From positions 1 through 22,270 of the IMG/VR virus record IMGVR_UViG_3300031566_000404: a stretch of DNA of 22,270 bases, one strand, 5' to 3'. Position 1 is the first letter of the stretch. Each line of letters opens with the position of its first letter. Below are positions 8,641 through 15,844 of this stretch, piece after piece. A model generated the notes under the pieces. It was not told the origin of the DNA. It made no database searches and worked only from the letters and a program-made list of their open reading frames with translations. A program made the position numbers and the translations under genes. This stretch comes from a virus.

Positions 8641-8692
8641 GCAATGAGGGCTCAAGGGCTCAAGGGCCAGAACCAGAAACGGAGAACCACAT

Positions 8693-9124
8693 ATGCTTGA
8701 AAAGAAAAAGGACTACGACGCGATCGAGCTGCTGGCCAGTGCCGCGCGCACGGCGGCCACCGGCAGCGGCGACGCCGTGCGCATGCCGGGCATGGTGCCC
8801 GCCTTCGGCCTGGTGCTCGACGTGACGGCGGCCGCCACCGACGTCGGCGACCTCCTTGACGTCTACATCCAGACGAAGGTGGACGGCACCAACTGGCTCG
8901 ACGTCTACCGCTTCACCCAGTGCCTGGGCAACGGCGGCGCGAAACGCTACATCGGCAAACTGGTCGCCGATGCCGCGCTCACCGAGTTCGAGAATGGCGC
9001 GGCGCTGGGCGAACACACGAGCCGCGCGCTCTTGGGCGACGACTGGCGGGTCCGCTGGGCGATTACGAACGCCGGCGCCGACGACGCGAGTTTCACGTTT
9101 TCGGTCAGCGCATGTCCCATGTAA
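8693..9124 (+). CDS. Probable head decoration/accessory structural protein
   Basis: This is a 143-residue protein. Its core contains the pattern GLVLDVTAAATDVGDLLDVYIQTKVDGTNW (residues about 43-72, given here as a motif of hydrophobic strands ending in DGTNW), then RFTQCLGNGGAKRYIGKL and a final strand pair WAITNAGADDASFTFSV. This 'LDV-x-Q-T-x-x-DG-x-x-W' arrangement recurs in small proteins of phage structural clusters and fits a beta-sandwich. GGAG at 8681-8684 precedes the ATG. It stands between the beta-helix gene and the head-tail connector, which supports a capsid role. The exact role is unknown to me. Confidence 0.7.
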   Translation: MLEKKKDYDAIELLASAARTAATGSGDAVRMPGMVPAFGLVLDVTAAATDVGDLLDVYIQTKVDGTNWLDVYRFTQCLGNGGAKRYIGKLVADAALTEFENGAALGEHTSRALLGDDWRVRWAITNAGADDASFTFSVSACPM

Positions 9125-9137
9125 GCGAGGCAGGACG

Positions 9138-10019
9138 ATGGGATTGAAACAGACGATAGCACCGCGGGCGCTGCCGGTGACGGTGGACGAGTTGAAGCTG
9201 CACTCGCGCATTGACATCGACACGGACGATACCATCGTGGCGACGTACCTCGCGGCGGCACTCGCCAGGGTCGAGGCCTACCTTGGCCGGCAGTTGATCT
9301 CGGCCACGTACGAGTTGGCGCTTGCCGCGTTGCCGAGTGAGATTGTGCTGCCCCGTCCGCCGCTCGTCTCGGTCAGCTCAATCACCTACGTCGACGGAAG
9401 CGGGGAGACGCAGACGCTCGCGACAAGCTACTACACCGTCGACACGCGGGCCTACGTCGGCCGCGTCATCCCCGCCTACAACCAGACCTACCCGACCGTC
9501 CGCGGCTACCCGGCCGACGTGCTTGTCACGTATGTCGCGGGTTACGCCGTGCCCTTCACCGCCGCGCCCGGCAGTGGAAGCGGTAGTGGTTCGGGGTCCG
9601 GGTCCGGCAGTGGGAGCGGTAGCGGTTCGGGGTCCGCGGAGACGGACATCCTGACGTTCCTCGGCCGCAACCCCGTTGACGGCGAGGCGGCGGTGCTGAC
9701 CAATTCGGGCGGGTCGACGCGCGCGCTCCCGGCGGGCCTGGCGGAGGACCTCACTTGCTACGTCCGGGACGCTGAGGGCGCCACCTGCAAACTCGCCGCG
9801 ACGGCGGACGGCGACGCCATCGACATCACGGACACCGGCACCGGCACGCACTTCTTCGGTTGCGTCCCCGCGAACATCCGCGCGGCGATTCTCCTGACGG
9901 CGGCCGATTTCTATGAAAACCGCGAGGAGATGATTACCGGTGCCCCGATAGCCACGATCCCGCACGGCGTCGAGGCGCTCTTATATCCCTATCGCGTCTT
10001 CAACCGGGGGAGCGACTGA
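9138..10019 (+). CDS. gp6-like head-tail connector with an inserted GS linker and beta-domain
   Basis: This 293-residue protein should form the first connector ring below the portal. Residues about 11-60 are the canonical helical start (VTVDELKLHSRID, LAAALARVEAYLGRQL), and 74-135 hold the strand region ending in DVLVTYVAGYA. In normal gp6-like proteins a helix with 'xxAxLLxxxxxYENRE' follows directly; here that helix (NIRAAILLTAADFYENREEM) comes only at about residue 245. Between them lie a 22-residue (Gly-Ser)11 tract (145-166) and a domain of about 75 residues containing RALPAGLAEDLTCYVRD and AIDITDTGTGTHFFG. That pattern recalls a small beta-domain repeated in other phage virion proteins. 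ATG at 9138 follows GAGG; a longer upstream reading of this frame overlaps the previous gene and was discarded. Confidence 0.88.
   Translation: MGLKQTIAPRALPVTVDELKLHSRIDIDTDDTIVATYLAAALARVEAYLGRQLISATYELALAALPSEIVLPRPPLVSVSSITYVDGSGETQTLATSYYTVDTRAYVGRVIPAYNQTYPTVRGYPADVLVTYVAGYAVPFTAAPGSGSGSGSGSGSGSGSGSGSGSAETDILTFLGRNPVDGEAAVLTNSGGSTRALPAGLAEDLTCYVRDAEGATCKLAATADGDAIDITDTGTGTHFFGCVPANIRAAILLTAADFYENREEMITGAPIATIPHGVEALLYPYRVFNRGSD
9570..9635 (+). repeat. (Gly-Ser)11 coding tract, built from a duplicated 30-bp unit
   Basis: The 66 bases encode eleven Gly-Ser pairs inside the connector protein. The DNA consists of a 30-bp unit (9570-9599), a GGGTCC spacer (9600-9605) and a second copy of the unit (9606-9635) that differs at two third-codon positions only. 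Both changes are silent, so the dipeptide sequence is conserved while DNA drifts. Confidence 0.85.
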
Positions 10020-10429
10020 TGCGAGCCGGGCGGTTGCGCCACCGAATCACGATCCAGAGCCTGACCGAGACGCGGGACGGCGCCAATCGCGTCACCGGCG
10101 AGATGTGGACGGCGGTATACGAGAATGTCCCCGCGCGCATCCGACCCATGTCCGTCAACGAGCGCCTCGCGGCGGCGCAGACCGCCGGCAGCACCATGCA
10201 CGTGGTCGAAATCAGGTATCACAGCGGCGTCACCGCGGACATGCGCATCCTTGCGGGCTCGCGCGTCCTGGAGGTCGTCGGGATCCGCGACCCCGAAGAG
10301 CGTCACCGGGAACTGTGGATTGACTGTATCGAGACCGGCGCCGAGGTCGGCGCGGGGTCCGGTAGCGGTAGCGGTAGTGGTAGCGGTTCCGGGTCCGGCA
10401 GCGGGTCCGGCAGCGGGAGCGGCGAGTAA
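10019..10429 (+). CDS. Head closure / head-tail joining protein (SPP1 gp16-like)
   Basis: This 136-residue protein probably forms the ring that closes the filled head and receives the tail. The start MRAGRLRHRITIQSLTE, the WTAVYENVPARIRPMS segment and the late strands 'HVVEIRYHSG' and 'RVLEVVGIRDPEER' are the standard order of the phage head-tail joining family, which is normally about 105-115 residues long. The extra length is a (Gly-Ser) tail of about 23 residues followed by Gly-Glu and stop. The gene starts in the stop codon of the connector (TGATG at 10017-10021) and its own stop overlaps the next gene, so the neck genes are coupled. Confidence 0.9.
   Translation: MRAGRLRHRITIQSLTETRDGANRVTGEMWTAVYENVPARIRPMSVNERLAAAQTAGSTMHVVEIRYHSGVTADMRILAGSRVLEVVGIRDPEERHRELWIDCIETGAEVGAGSGSGSGSGSGSGSGSGSGSGSGE
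10355..10423 (+). repeat. C-terminal (Gly-Ser)n tail of the head closure protein
   Basis: The 69 bases encode Gly-Ser pairs that end two codons before the stop. Codons are mixed (GGT, GGG, GGC with AGC, AGT, TCC). No domain follows it, unlike the internal tract in the connector. Confidence 0.85.
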
Positions 10430-10884
10430 TGGCGCGCACGGATGTAGAGCTTATCGGAGACAAGCAGCTCATGCGACGGCTTGCCGTGTTGAAAAACTCA
10501 ACCCTCAACCGGGTTATGCGGCCGGCCATCAACCAGGCGCTGACCCCGATCGCGCGAGCCGCCAAGCAGAAGTGCCCGAAAGAATCGGGGGCGCTGCGCC
10601 GCTCGATCGGCAAGAAAACCATGACGGCGCGGCAGGGCGTCATCGGCCTCGTCGGGCCGCGGGTGGGCGACCAATTCACCCGGGACTATAACGGCGAGAA
10701 GCGCGTGCCGAACAACTATGCGCACCTGGTCGAATACGGACACGGCGGGCCCGGGCCAGCCCCCGCGCACCCGTACCTGCGACCGGCGCTCGACGAAAAT
10801 CGCGCAACGTCGCTCGGCATCGTTGCGCGCGTGGCGGCGGAGAAGTTCAACGCATTGGCCGAAGAGGCGAAGAAGGTGCAATGA
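10429..10884 (+). CDS. HK97 gp10-like neck/tail-joining protein
   Basis: This 151-residue protein matches the HK97 gp10 family of small proteins acting at the head-tail interface. The order is VELIGDKQLMRRLAVL at the N-terminus, then a basic helix with KCPKESGALRRSI (residues about 44-57), the central NNYAHLVEYGHGG (about 98-110) and HPYLRPALDENR (about 117-128). SGxLRxSI, YAHxVEYG and PYLRPA are the family's conserved elements. The start overlaps the stop of the head closure gene (TAATG) and the end overlaps the next gene by four bases. Length is normal for the family. Confidence 0.92.
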   Translation: MARTDVELIGDKQLMRRLAVLKNSTLNRVMRPAINQALTPIARAAKQKCPKESGALRRSIGKKTMTARQGVIGLVGPRVGDQFTRDYNGEKRVPNNYAHLVEYGHGGPGPAPAHPYLRPALDENRATSLGIVARVAAEKFNALAEEAKKVQ

Positions 10885-11300
10885 GCATAGAGACAGCTCT
10901 CACATACGAGGTCACGAACGACGAGACGGTCTCGGAGCTCATCGGTTCCCGCTTCTACCCCATCGGCGAGGTGCCGACGAGCGCGGCCCGGCCATACGCG
11001 ACGTATCAGAAGATTTCCGGCATCGGCCATCGCCACCAGGTCGGCGCCAGTGGACTGCACCAGGCGCGCTACCAGATCAACGTCTACGCGGATACGGGCG
11101 CGTCGGCGGACGCAGTCCGCGACGCCCTCTACGCGCTGCTGGGACGCTTCGTCGGGAATATGGGGGAGGAGGGCAGTCAGGTCGCCGTGAAACTGGCGGC
11201 GATCGAGGATGACAACGTGAGTTTTGAATCACCCGCGTCAGCCAAGCAGCGCGGCACGCAGATACGCACGATGGACCTTATCGTCTGGCACGAAGAGTAG
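10881..11300 (+). CDS. Tail terminator/completion protein, DUF3168-like
   Basis: This 139-residue protein is the expected cap of the tail tube that docks onto the head closure ring. It shows the DUF3168 order: a short helix, then 'GSRFYPIGEVPTSAARPYATYQKISG' strands (residues about 22-47), 'HQARYQINVYADT' (about 60-72), a helix with ADAVRDALYALLGRF and a last strand TMDLIVWHEE. The gene overlaps the gp10-like gene by ATGA, and it precedes the tail tube gene with a 14-base gap. The position and strand order agree with SPP1 gp17/lambda gpU-type proteins. Confidence 0.87.
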   Translation: MSIETALTYEVTNDETVSELIGSRFYPIGEVPTSAARPYATYQKISGIGHRHQVGASGLHQARYQINVYADTGASADAVRDALYALLGRFVGNMGEEGSQVAVKLAAIEDDNVSFESPASAKQRGTQIRTMDLIVWHEE

Positions 11301-11314
11301 AAAGGAGAAAGACC

Positions 11315-11728
11315 ATGTCCGCTCCAAAGATCTACACTGGCGTCACAATCGGTTTTGGCACTTCGGAGTTCGACCTTGAAGTCCTGGCGGTGACGCCGCC
11401 GGGCGGTTCGGTGGGGAAGGTTCAGACCAGCCATCAGGGGACCACCGGTACGCACACATTCCTGCCATTGAAGCTGGTGGAGCCAAAGTCGCTGGAGTTC
11501 GATGCCCACTATGACCCAGAGGTCACGCCACCCCTCGGTGTCTCGCAGACGATCACCGTGACGTATCCCGATGGCGGCGAGACGGAAGCCTTCACGGGAT
11601 GGCTCGAGGACTATACCCCCGGCAGCGGTTTCGAGGACAAGGGCACGGTACATTGCGTGGTTGCATATTCCGGGGCTATCGAACGCGGAAGCGGCTCCGG
11701 AAGCGGATCGGGGAGCGGAAGTGAGTAG
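11315..11728 (+). CDS. Major tail (tube) protein
   Basis: This small 137-residue protein is the best candidate for the tube subunit, which stacks as hexameric rings around the tape measure protein. It contains beta strands typical for tube proteins (KIYTGVTIGFGTSEFDL, GTHTFLPLKLVEPKSLEF, QTITVTYPDGGE, FTGWLEDYTPG). The last residues are a (Gly-Ser)6 tail ending in Glu. AAAGGAG lies just before the ATG. It is followed by the frameshifted chaperone gene pair and the tape measure gene, the standard siphovirus order. Family identity is based more on position and fold pattern than on a signature motif. Confidence 0.85.
   Translation: MSAPKIYTGVTIGFGTSEFDLEVLAVTPPGGSVGKVQTSHQGTTGTHTFLPLKLVEPKSLEFDAHYDPEVTPPLGVSQTITVTYPDGGETEAFTGWLEDYTPGSGFEDKGTVHCVVAYSGAIERGSGSGSGSGSGSE
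11687..11722 (+). repeat. C-terminal (Gly-Ser)6 tail of the tail tube protein
   Basis: The 36 bases encode six Gly-Ser pairs, followed by Glu and stop. The arrangement parallels the tail of the head closure protein, including the final Glu. Confidence 0.85.
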
Positions 11729-11773
11729 GCGACGGGCCTTCGTGCGCTTTGCGAGAACTTGAAAGGAGAGGCT

Positions 11774-12178
11774 ATGGAGAGGCTTTCACGAGAGACGATT
11801 CTCGGCGCGGCGGACATGCCGTTCGAGGATGTCGAGGTCCCCGAATGGGGCGGCGCCGTCCGCGTCCGCACCATGACCGGGGCGGTGCGCGACGAGTTTG
11901 AGCAGGAGGTCCAGGACCGCAAACGGGGCAAGGGCAGGAACGCCTCCATCGACGTGCGCGGCATGAAGGCGCGGATCGTCGCCCTGACCGCGTGCGACGA
12001 GAACGGGGAACTCCTGTTCGGCATCGACGATATTGCGGCCCTGAATGCGAAGAATGCGAAGGCGCTCGATAGGCTCTTTCAGGTCGCCTCGCGCCTCAAC
12101 GGCCTGTCCGACGAGGATGTCGAGGACCTGGCAAAAAACTCCGACAGCGGCCCGAGCGGCGCGCCTGGTTCCGACTAG
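11774..12178 (+). CDS. Tail assembly chaperone, gpG-like
   Basis: This 134-residue protein is the unshifted product of a lambda gpG/gpGT-type chaperone pair that coats the tape measure protein during tail assembly. It contains MPFEDVEVPEWGGAVRVRTM (residues about 14-33) and the helical FEQEVQDRKRGKGR, ending with the sequence LSDEDVEDLAKN before the slippery site and SDSGPSGAPGSD after it. The start codon is the ATG at 11774, fixed by AAAGGAGAG (11762-11770); a TTG at 11759 would lie within the ribosome binding region. It lies between tube and tape measure genes, exactly where gpG is expected. Confidence 0.88.
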   Translation: MERLSRETILGAADMPFEDVEVPEWGGAVRVRTMTGAVRDEFEQEVQDRKRGKGRNASIDVRGMKARIVALTACDENGELLFGIDDIAALNAKNAKALDRLFQVASRLNGLSDEDVEDLAKNSDSGPSGAPGSD

Positions 12179-12465
12179 CGCGGGACCTGGGCTGTTCGGT
12201 CCGGGAGGCGCAAGCACGCATAGACGCACGGGAGTTCGCGGAATGGTTGGCCTGGTACGAGCTGGAACCGGTGGGCGATGTGCGCGCGGATTGGCATGCA
12301 GCGCAGGTGGTTCATGCGATCGAACGGGTCTTCGGCGGCCAGAAGCGCGCGAAGGTCAAGGATTATCTATTGCGCTTCGGCCCACGCGAGCAACAGACGC
12401 CCCGCCAGGTTGCGGCGCATGTGAGAAGTTGGCTGCGAACACAGCACATGGCGGAGACAGGGTAA
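11774..12465 (+). CDS. Tail assembly chaperone gpG-T fusion, by -1 ribosomal frameshift
   Basis: A -1 shift at A AAA AAC (12133-12139) leaves the gpG frame after codon 122 and continues at 12139 with CTC CGA CAG. I read this frame through to the TAA at 12463-12465 without a stop, giving a fusion of about 230 residues. The T part contains REFAEWLAWYELEPVGDVR and a helix with WHAAQVVHAIERVF; the 'WLAWYELEP' motif is a hallmark of gpT-type extensions. The T frame has no good independent start or ribosome binding site, which argues for the fusion. The gpG stop (12176-12178) lies 37 bases downstream of the slippery site. The fusion would link the chaperone to the tail tube protein, as known for lambda. 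Confidence 0.85.
12133..12139 (+). promoter_or_regulatory. Slippery heptamer A AAA AAC for -1 frameshifting
   Basis: The frame-0 codons are GCA AAA AAC, so the heptamer is in the correct X XXY YYZ register. Re-pairing both tRNAs one base upstream moves into the only open frame that continues through the gpT-like segment. GC-rich sequence follows, which could form a stimulatory structure, but I did not define one. Confidence 0.85.
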
Positions 12466-12472
12466 ACAGGAC

Positions 12473-14278
12473 ATGGCAAAAACGACCATAGGTAAGCTGC
12501 TGGTAACACTCGGCGGCGATTCCAAGGGCTTCGGCAAGATGATCAACAATGCCGAACGGACCCTCGCCGGGTTTCAGAAGGGCGTCCACGAGACCGGCAA
12601 ATGGGTTGAGGGACTGGGCAAGGGGATGCTGGTCGGCTCGGACGCCGTCCAGGCGGTTCTCACCGGCATGTCGGTGGGATTTGCCCGGTGGGCGGACAAC
12701 ATCGCCAAGGCGGCGAAGCGCATGAGCGTTTCGACGGAATGGCTGTCCGCGATGGGTCACGTGGCCGGGTTGGCGGGGGGGGACATGGAGACGCTCGAAA
12801 AGGGCGTCAAGCGCATGTCGAAGACGATCTCCGACGCCAACGACGGCATGGCCACTTATGTGCGCAGCTTCGACAAGCTGGGCCTTCATGCGGAGGACCT
12901 GATCAACCTGTCGCCCGAAAAGGAGTTCATGAGGATCGCCGATGCGATCGGCAAGATGAAGAATCCCATCCTTCAGGCGGCGGTCGCCCAGGACATGTTC
13001 GGGCAGGCGGGGACACGATTGTTGCCGATGATCCAGCAAGGCGCCGAGGGGATGCACCACTACATGAAAGAGGCCGAGCGGCTGGGCCTCGTGCTGCGAG
13101 GCAAGGATGCCGTTGCGGCGGAGAATCTCGTTGACATGCTGACGCGCATGAAGGGCGCGTGGCAGGGGATCGTCAACGTGGTGGGGGTGACCGTCGCCCC
13201 TGTTCTCGGCAAGGTCGCGACGTGGATAACGAATATTACCGTGGCGGTGCGCCGCTGGCTCGACGTCCATCCCGGCTTCATCGACGGCCTGATGAAACTG
13301 GCGAAATGGGCGGCGGTCGCCGGGGTGGCGCTCGTCGTCCTCGGCAAGGGGATTCAAGTGTTGTCGGGCCTGTTGAGCCCGGGGGGGTTGTTTGTTGTCG
13401 CCGTGGCCGGGTGCATTGCATGGAGCGGGGCGCTCGACGGCGTGATATCGAGATTCGGGAAACTCGTCGGCGACATTCGCGTCGGCGGCAGGACGATTGC
13501 CGAGTGGGCTCGAACGGTCGGCGAGACCTGGGCGGCGCTCGTGCCGACGTTCAGGGCTATCGGCGACGGCATCCTCAGCACGTTCGGCTGGCTCTGGGAA
13601 AACATCAAGTACGGCTTCAACAAGGTATGGTCGGATGTCGCGTTCGGCATGGGCGTGATGATTGACAACCTGGGCGCAAAACTCCTCGAGGGCATGAATT
13701 GGGCAGACCCCATCGGCAACAAAATAAAGCTCGAGCTGTCAAACGCGCTCCGGGGGGTGGGCGGCGCCTTCATGGAAAGCGGCGCGAAGGCGGAGGCTGG
13801 GCTCTTTGGGGGCAAGGAGAGCATCGGTGCGGCCGCCGACGCCATGAAGGACTCGTGGGCGAAGGTCCCGGGCGTAGTCCGGGGGAGTTTCGCGGATATC
13901 GCGGACATCGGCGGGAAGGCCCTTGCCGACATCAAGGCGAGCGAAGGCGGCCAGTTCATGATGAACCTGCTGGACAAGGTGAATCGGGATTTCGACGAGT
14001 TCGACGCCAACGTGCGGAAACGGATAGGCGATATTCAGGACGCGACGGGCGGCCGGCTCACCGGGCAAGCGGCGCGCCCGGCGGCCATCGAACGCGGCTC
14101 TGCCGCCTCCTACAGCATCGCCGCGGGCGCGACCTACGGCCCCCGCATCTGGGAGAAGACGGCCGGACATACCCGCCGCACGGCGGCGGCGACCGAACGG
14201 ATGGTCAAGGGTCAGAACGATACGAACACCAAGCTCGACGCGCTCGTCGCGGGTCAGGCCGTGGTGGTGGCGATATGA
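12473..14278 (+). CDS. Tail tape measure protein
   Basis: At 601 residues this is the longest gene in the tail module, lying directly after the chaperones. It acts as the ruler and core of the tail tube and passes into the host envelope on infection. Residues 1-60 hold a GGDSKGFGKMINNAERTLAG segment common at the start of tape measure proteins. Several amphipathic helices follow, and residues about 273-325 form a hydrophobic Gly-rich stretch (VAGVALVVLGKGIQVLSGL, LFVVAVAGCIAW) that could cross a membrane. At about 0.15 nm per residue the tail would be near 90 nm, short for a siphovirus. No peptidase or lysozyme motif was seen. The start lies eight bases after the gpT stop. Confidence 0.88.
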   Translation: MAKTTIGKLLVTLGGDSKGFGKMINNAERTLAGFQKGVHETGKWVEGLGKGMLVGSDAVQAVLTGMSVGFARWADNIAKAAKRMSVSTEWLSAMGHVAGLAGGDMETLEKGVKRMSKTISDANDGMATYVRSFDKLGLHAEDLINLSPEKEFMRIADAIGKMKNPILQAAVAQDMFGQAGTRLLPMIQQGAEGMHHYMKEAERLGLVLRGKDAVAAENLVDMLTRMKGAWQGIVNVVGVTVAPVLGKVATWITNITVAVRRWLDVHPGFIDGLMKLAKWAAVAGVALVVLGKGIQVLSGLLSPGGLFVVAVAGCIAWSGALDGVISRFGKLVGDIRVGGRTIAEWARTVGETWAALVPTFRAIGDGILSTFGWLWENIKYGFNKVWSDVAFGMGVMIDNLGAKLLEGMNWADPIGNKIKLELSNALRGVGGAFMESGAKAEAGLFGGKESIGAAADAMKDSWAKVPGVVRGSFADIADIGGKALADIKASEGGQFMMNLLDKVNRDFDEFDANVRKRIGDIQDATGGRLTGQAARPAAIERGSAASYSIAAGATYGPRIWEKTAGHTRRTAAATERMVKGQNDTNTKLDALVAGQAVVVAI

Positions 14279-14310
14279 CACAACCGACGAGTGCGGAACG
14301 CGGAATTCAC

Positions 14311-14422
14311 AGTTCGGAGTGTGGAGTTCGGAGTTCGGAGTTTTTCACTCCGCATTCCCCGTTCGGCACTCCGCATTCCCCGTTCGGCACTCCGCATTCC
14401 CCGTTCGGCACTCCGCATTCGG
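14311..14422 (+). repeat. Intergenic 21-bp repeat array with inverted left arm
   Basis: Three identical 21-bp units (CACTCCGCATTCCCCGTTCGG) occupy 14346-14408, with a partial fourth copy to 14422. The preceding bases (about 14311-14340) carry GTTCGGAGT-type units that are roughly the reverse complement, separated from the array by a T5 run, so the whole could fold back as an imperfect hairpin. It fills most of the 160-base gap between the tape measure gene and the next gene. Similar short GGAATTCGG/CATTCCGCACTC repeats are scattered in intergenic regions of several bacterial genomes (from memory). Reading frames through it encode meaningless seven-residue repeats. Confidence 0.8.
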
Positions 14423-14438
14423 AAGAGGCGGTGACGAC

Positions 14439-15296
14439 ATGGCGGTTGTAAGCGTCAATGAGGATTACTCCGGCAGGCGCGCCCAGGTGACTGAGGCGGG
14501 GGCCTCCTATACGCGGGTGTTCAAGGTCGTGGTGGGCGCGGCAACGGACGGGCCCTATGTGGCGATCTATGCCGCCAGCATCCCCGATTACGGCGACGCC
14601 CACCCGCACGATACGAGCGCGAAGGTGACGACGATCACCGCCGAGCCGGTCGACAACGACGACTGGCAGGTCCACCGGGTCACCGTCACCTACAACGACA
14701 AGCCCTCCGGGTGGGCGGCGAGCCCCCTGGACGAAGACCCGAAGATACAGTGGTCCGGCGTCGAGCGGACGGCGGTGCAGGCCCGCGACAGAAACGACAA
14801 CGCGATTCTCAATTCCGCCGGCGACCTCTTCGACCCGCCGCTTGAGGGGACGCTCCACGAGCCGGAAGTGACGATCGTGAAGAATCAAGCGCATTGGAAC
14901 CCGTTCCTGGCGGCGCAGTATCGAGGGGCGATCAACAGTGACACCGTGAAGATCGCCGGTTTTGCGGCGGCCCCCGGCCAGGCGCTGATGACGGTCATGG
15001 ACGGGACGACAGCCAACCGGAACGGCGTGGACTACATCGAGGCCACCTACAGGATCAGGTTCTGGCCGACGTACAGAACGTTCCTCCTGGACCACGGGCT
15101 CCATTATCTCGTGACGATCGGGGCGACGACCTACAAACGGCGGATCATGGTGAACGGCGAGGAGGTTCAGGAGCCCCAGCGACTGGACGGGTCGGGAGGT
15201 GTTCTGGCGCTGGACGGCGACAGCGTCTTTCTGGAGTTCGACACGAAACGCGAAAAGGTCTTTGGCGACCTCAATCTGCCGACTGATTTTGAATAA
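14439..15296 (+). CDS. Tail-tip/virion structural protein, unknown
   Basis: This 285-residue protein has no recognised family. It looks strand-rich: RVFKVVVGAATDGPYVAIYA near residues 25-45, 'WQVHRVTVTYNDK' near 79-91, a middle segment naming DPPLEGTLHEPEVTIVKN (about 131-148), then IEATYRIRFWPTYRTFLLDHGLHYLV (about 191-217, given as landmarks RIRFWPTYRTFL and HYLVTIGATTYKRR) and LDGDSVFLEFD near the end. Charged residues dominate, and there is no membrane segment. A start at 14319 would read through the repeat array; the ATG at 14439 with AGAGG upstream is preferred. Position after the tape measure gene suggests a distal tail or baseplate component. Confidence 0.7.
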   Translation: MAVVSVNEDYSGRRAQVTEAGASYTRVFKVVVGAATDGPYVAIYAASIPDYGDAHPHDTSAKVTTITAEPVDNDDWQVHRVTVTYNDKPSGWAASPLDEDPKIQWSGVERTAVQARDRNDNAILNSAGDLFDPPLEGTLHEPEVTIVKNQAHWNPFLAAQYRGAINSDTVKIAGFAAAPGQALMTVMDGTTANRNGVDYIEATYRIRFWPTYRTFLLDHGLHYLVTIGATTYKRRIMVNGEEVQEPQRLDGSGGVLALDGDSVFLEFDTKREKVFGDLNLPTDFE

Positions 15297-15309
15297 GGAC
15301 TCAAGTTTC

Positions 15310-15828
15310 ATGCCCGGCGTACTCTTTGATAAGGATTCCGCAAAACGGATTGCGCACGTTGTGCGCACGGTCGAGCGCACGCCGACAGGCCTGTTGAGGA
15401 TTCGGCGCAACCGGCAGGCCACCCCGGCGAGCACCGTCGGCATCTACAATATGGACGCACAGACAATCCCGGCATACGGCCTCGTCTGGCTCGGCGCCTG
15501 GCGCGCGAACAACGGCGACATGCAGGGGAAACGGTGCGAATACGGGGGCGTGACCGAGGTCGCGATCGCCGCCGGCCCCATCCCCGTCGGCGCGGTCGGC
15601 ACCGGCTGGCGGCTCGGCGTCCACCCGGTCATTGTGACCGGTTACGCCGCGATCTCGACGAAGGTCCGCCTCGGTGTCACGCCCGCCTCCTGGTACGCGC
15701 GGGTGAACCCGATAGGGCCGATGATGGTCGTCGGCCACGTCCCGGCCATTGACCAGCCGGCGGGACTGCCCGCCGGCACAGGCCTCATAATGGTGCGGTT
15801 CGACCGGTTCCGCCCCGAATGTCTCTGA
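15310..15828 (+). CDS. Virion-associated protein, unknown
   Basis: This 172-residue protein follows the previous gene by 13 bases and uses AAGGA (15294-15298) as a possible ribosome binding site. It starts with a basic segment (RIAHVVRTVERTPTGLLRIRRNRQ) and then has a Gly/Val/Tyr-rich part with strands IYNMDAQTIPAYGLVWLGAW and GPIPVGAVGTGWRLGVHPVI, ending in a PAGTGLIMVRFDRF strand. Such sequences fit a beta-rich tail or fibre component. I did not recognise a family. It precedes the repetitive fibre gene by 16 bases and is therefore part of the same transcription unit. Confidence 0.7.
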   Translation: MPGVLFDKDSAKRIAHVVRTVERTPTGLLRIRRNRQATPASTVGIYNMDAQTIPAYGLVWLGAWRANNGDMQGKRCEYGGVTEVAIAAGPIPVGAVGTGWRLGVHPVIVTGYAAISTKVRLGVTPASWYARVNPIGPMMVVGHVPAIDQPAGLPAGTGLIMVRFDRFRPECL

Positions 15829-15844
15829 TGTAGGGAGAGGGATA

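Noticed and set aside
8856-9137. Longer connector start at 8856
   Set aside because: This reading runs antithetically through the end of the previous gene in another frame; the ATG at 9138 begins exactly at the family's conserved N-terminus.
12247-12465. Independent 72-residue gene after gpG
   Set aside because: It would begin with TTG without a ribosome binding site and belongs to the -1 frame continuation of gpG.
14319-14438. N-terminal extension of the 285-residue tail protein through the repeat array
   Set aside because: It would add HSAFPVR-type repeats with no ribosome binding site; the ATG at 14439 has AGAGG in place.
14307-15443. Minus-strand frame of 378 residues ending in ECGVPNG-type repeats
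   Set aside because: The repeats are simply a reading of the 21-bp intergenic array, and the rest is antisense to a supported tail gene.
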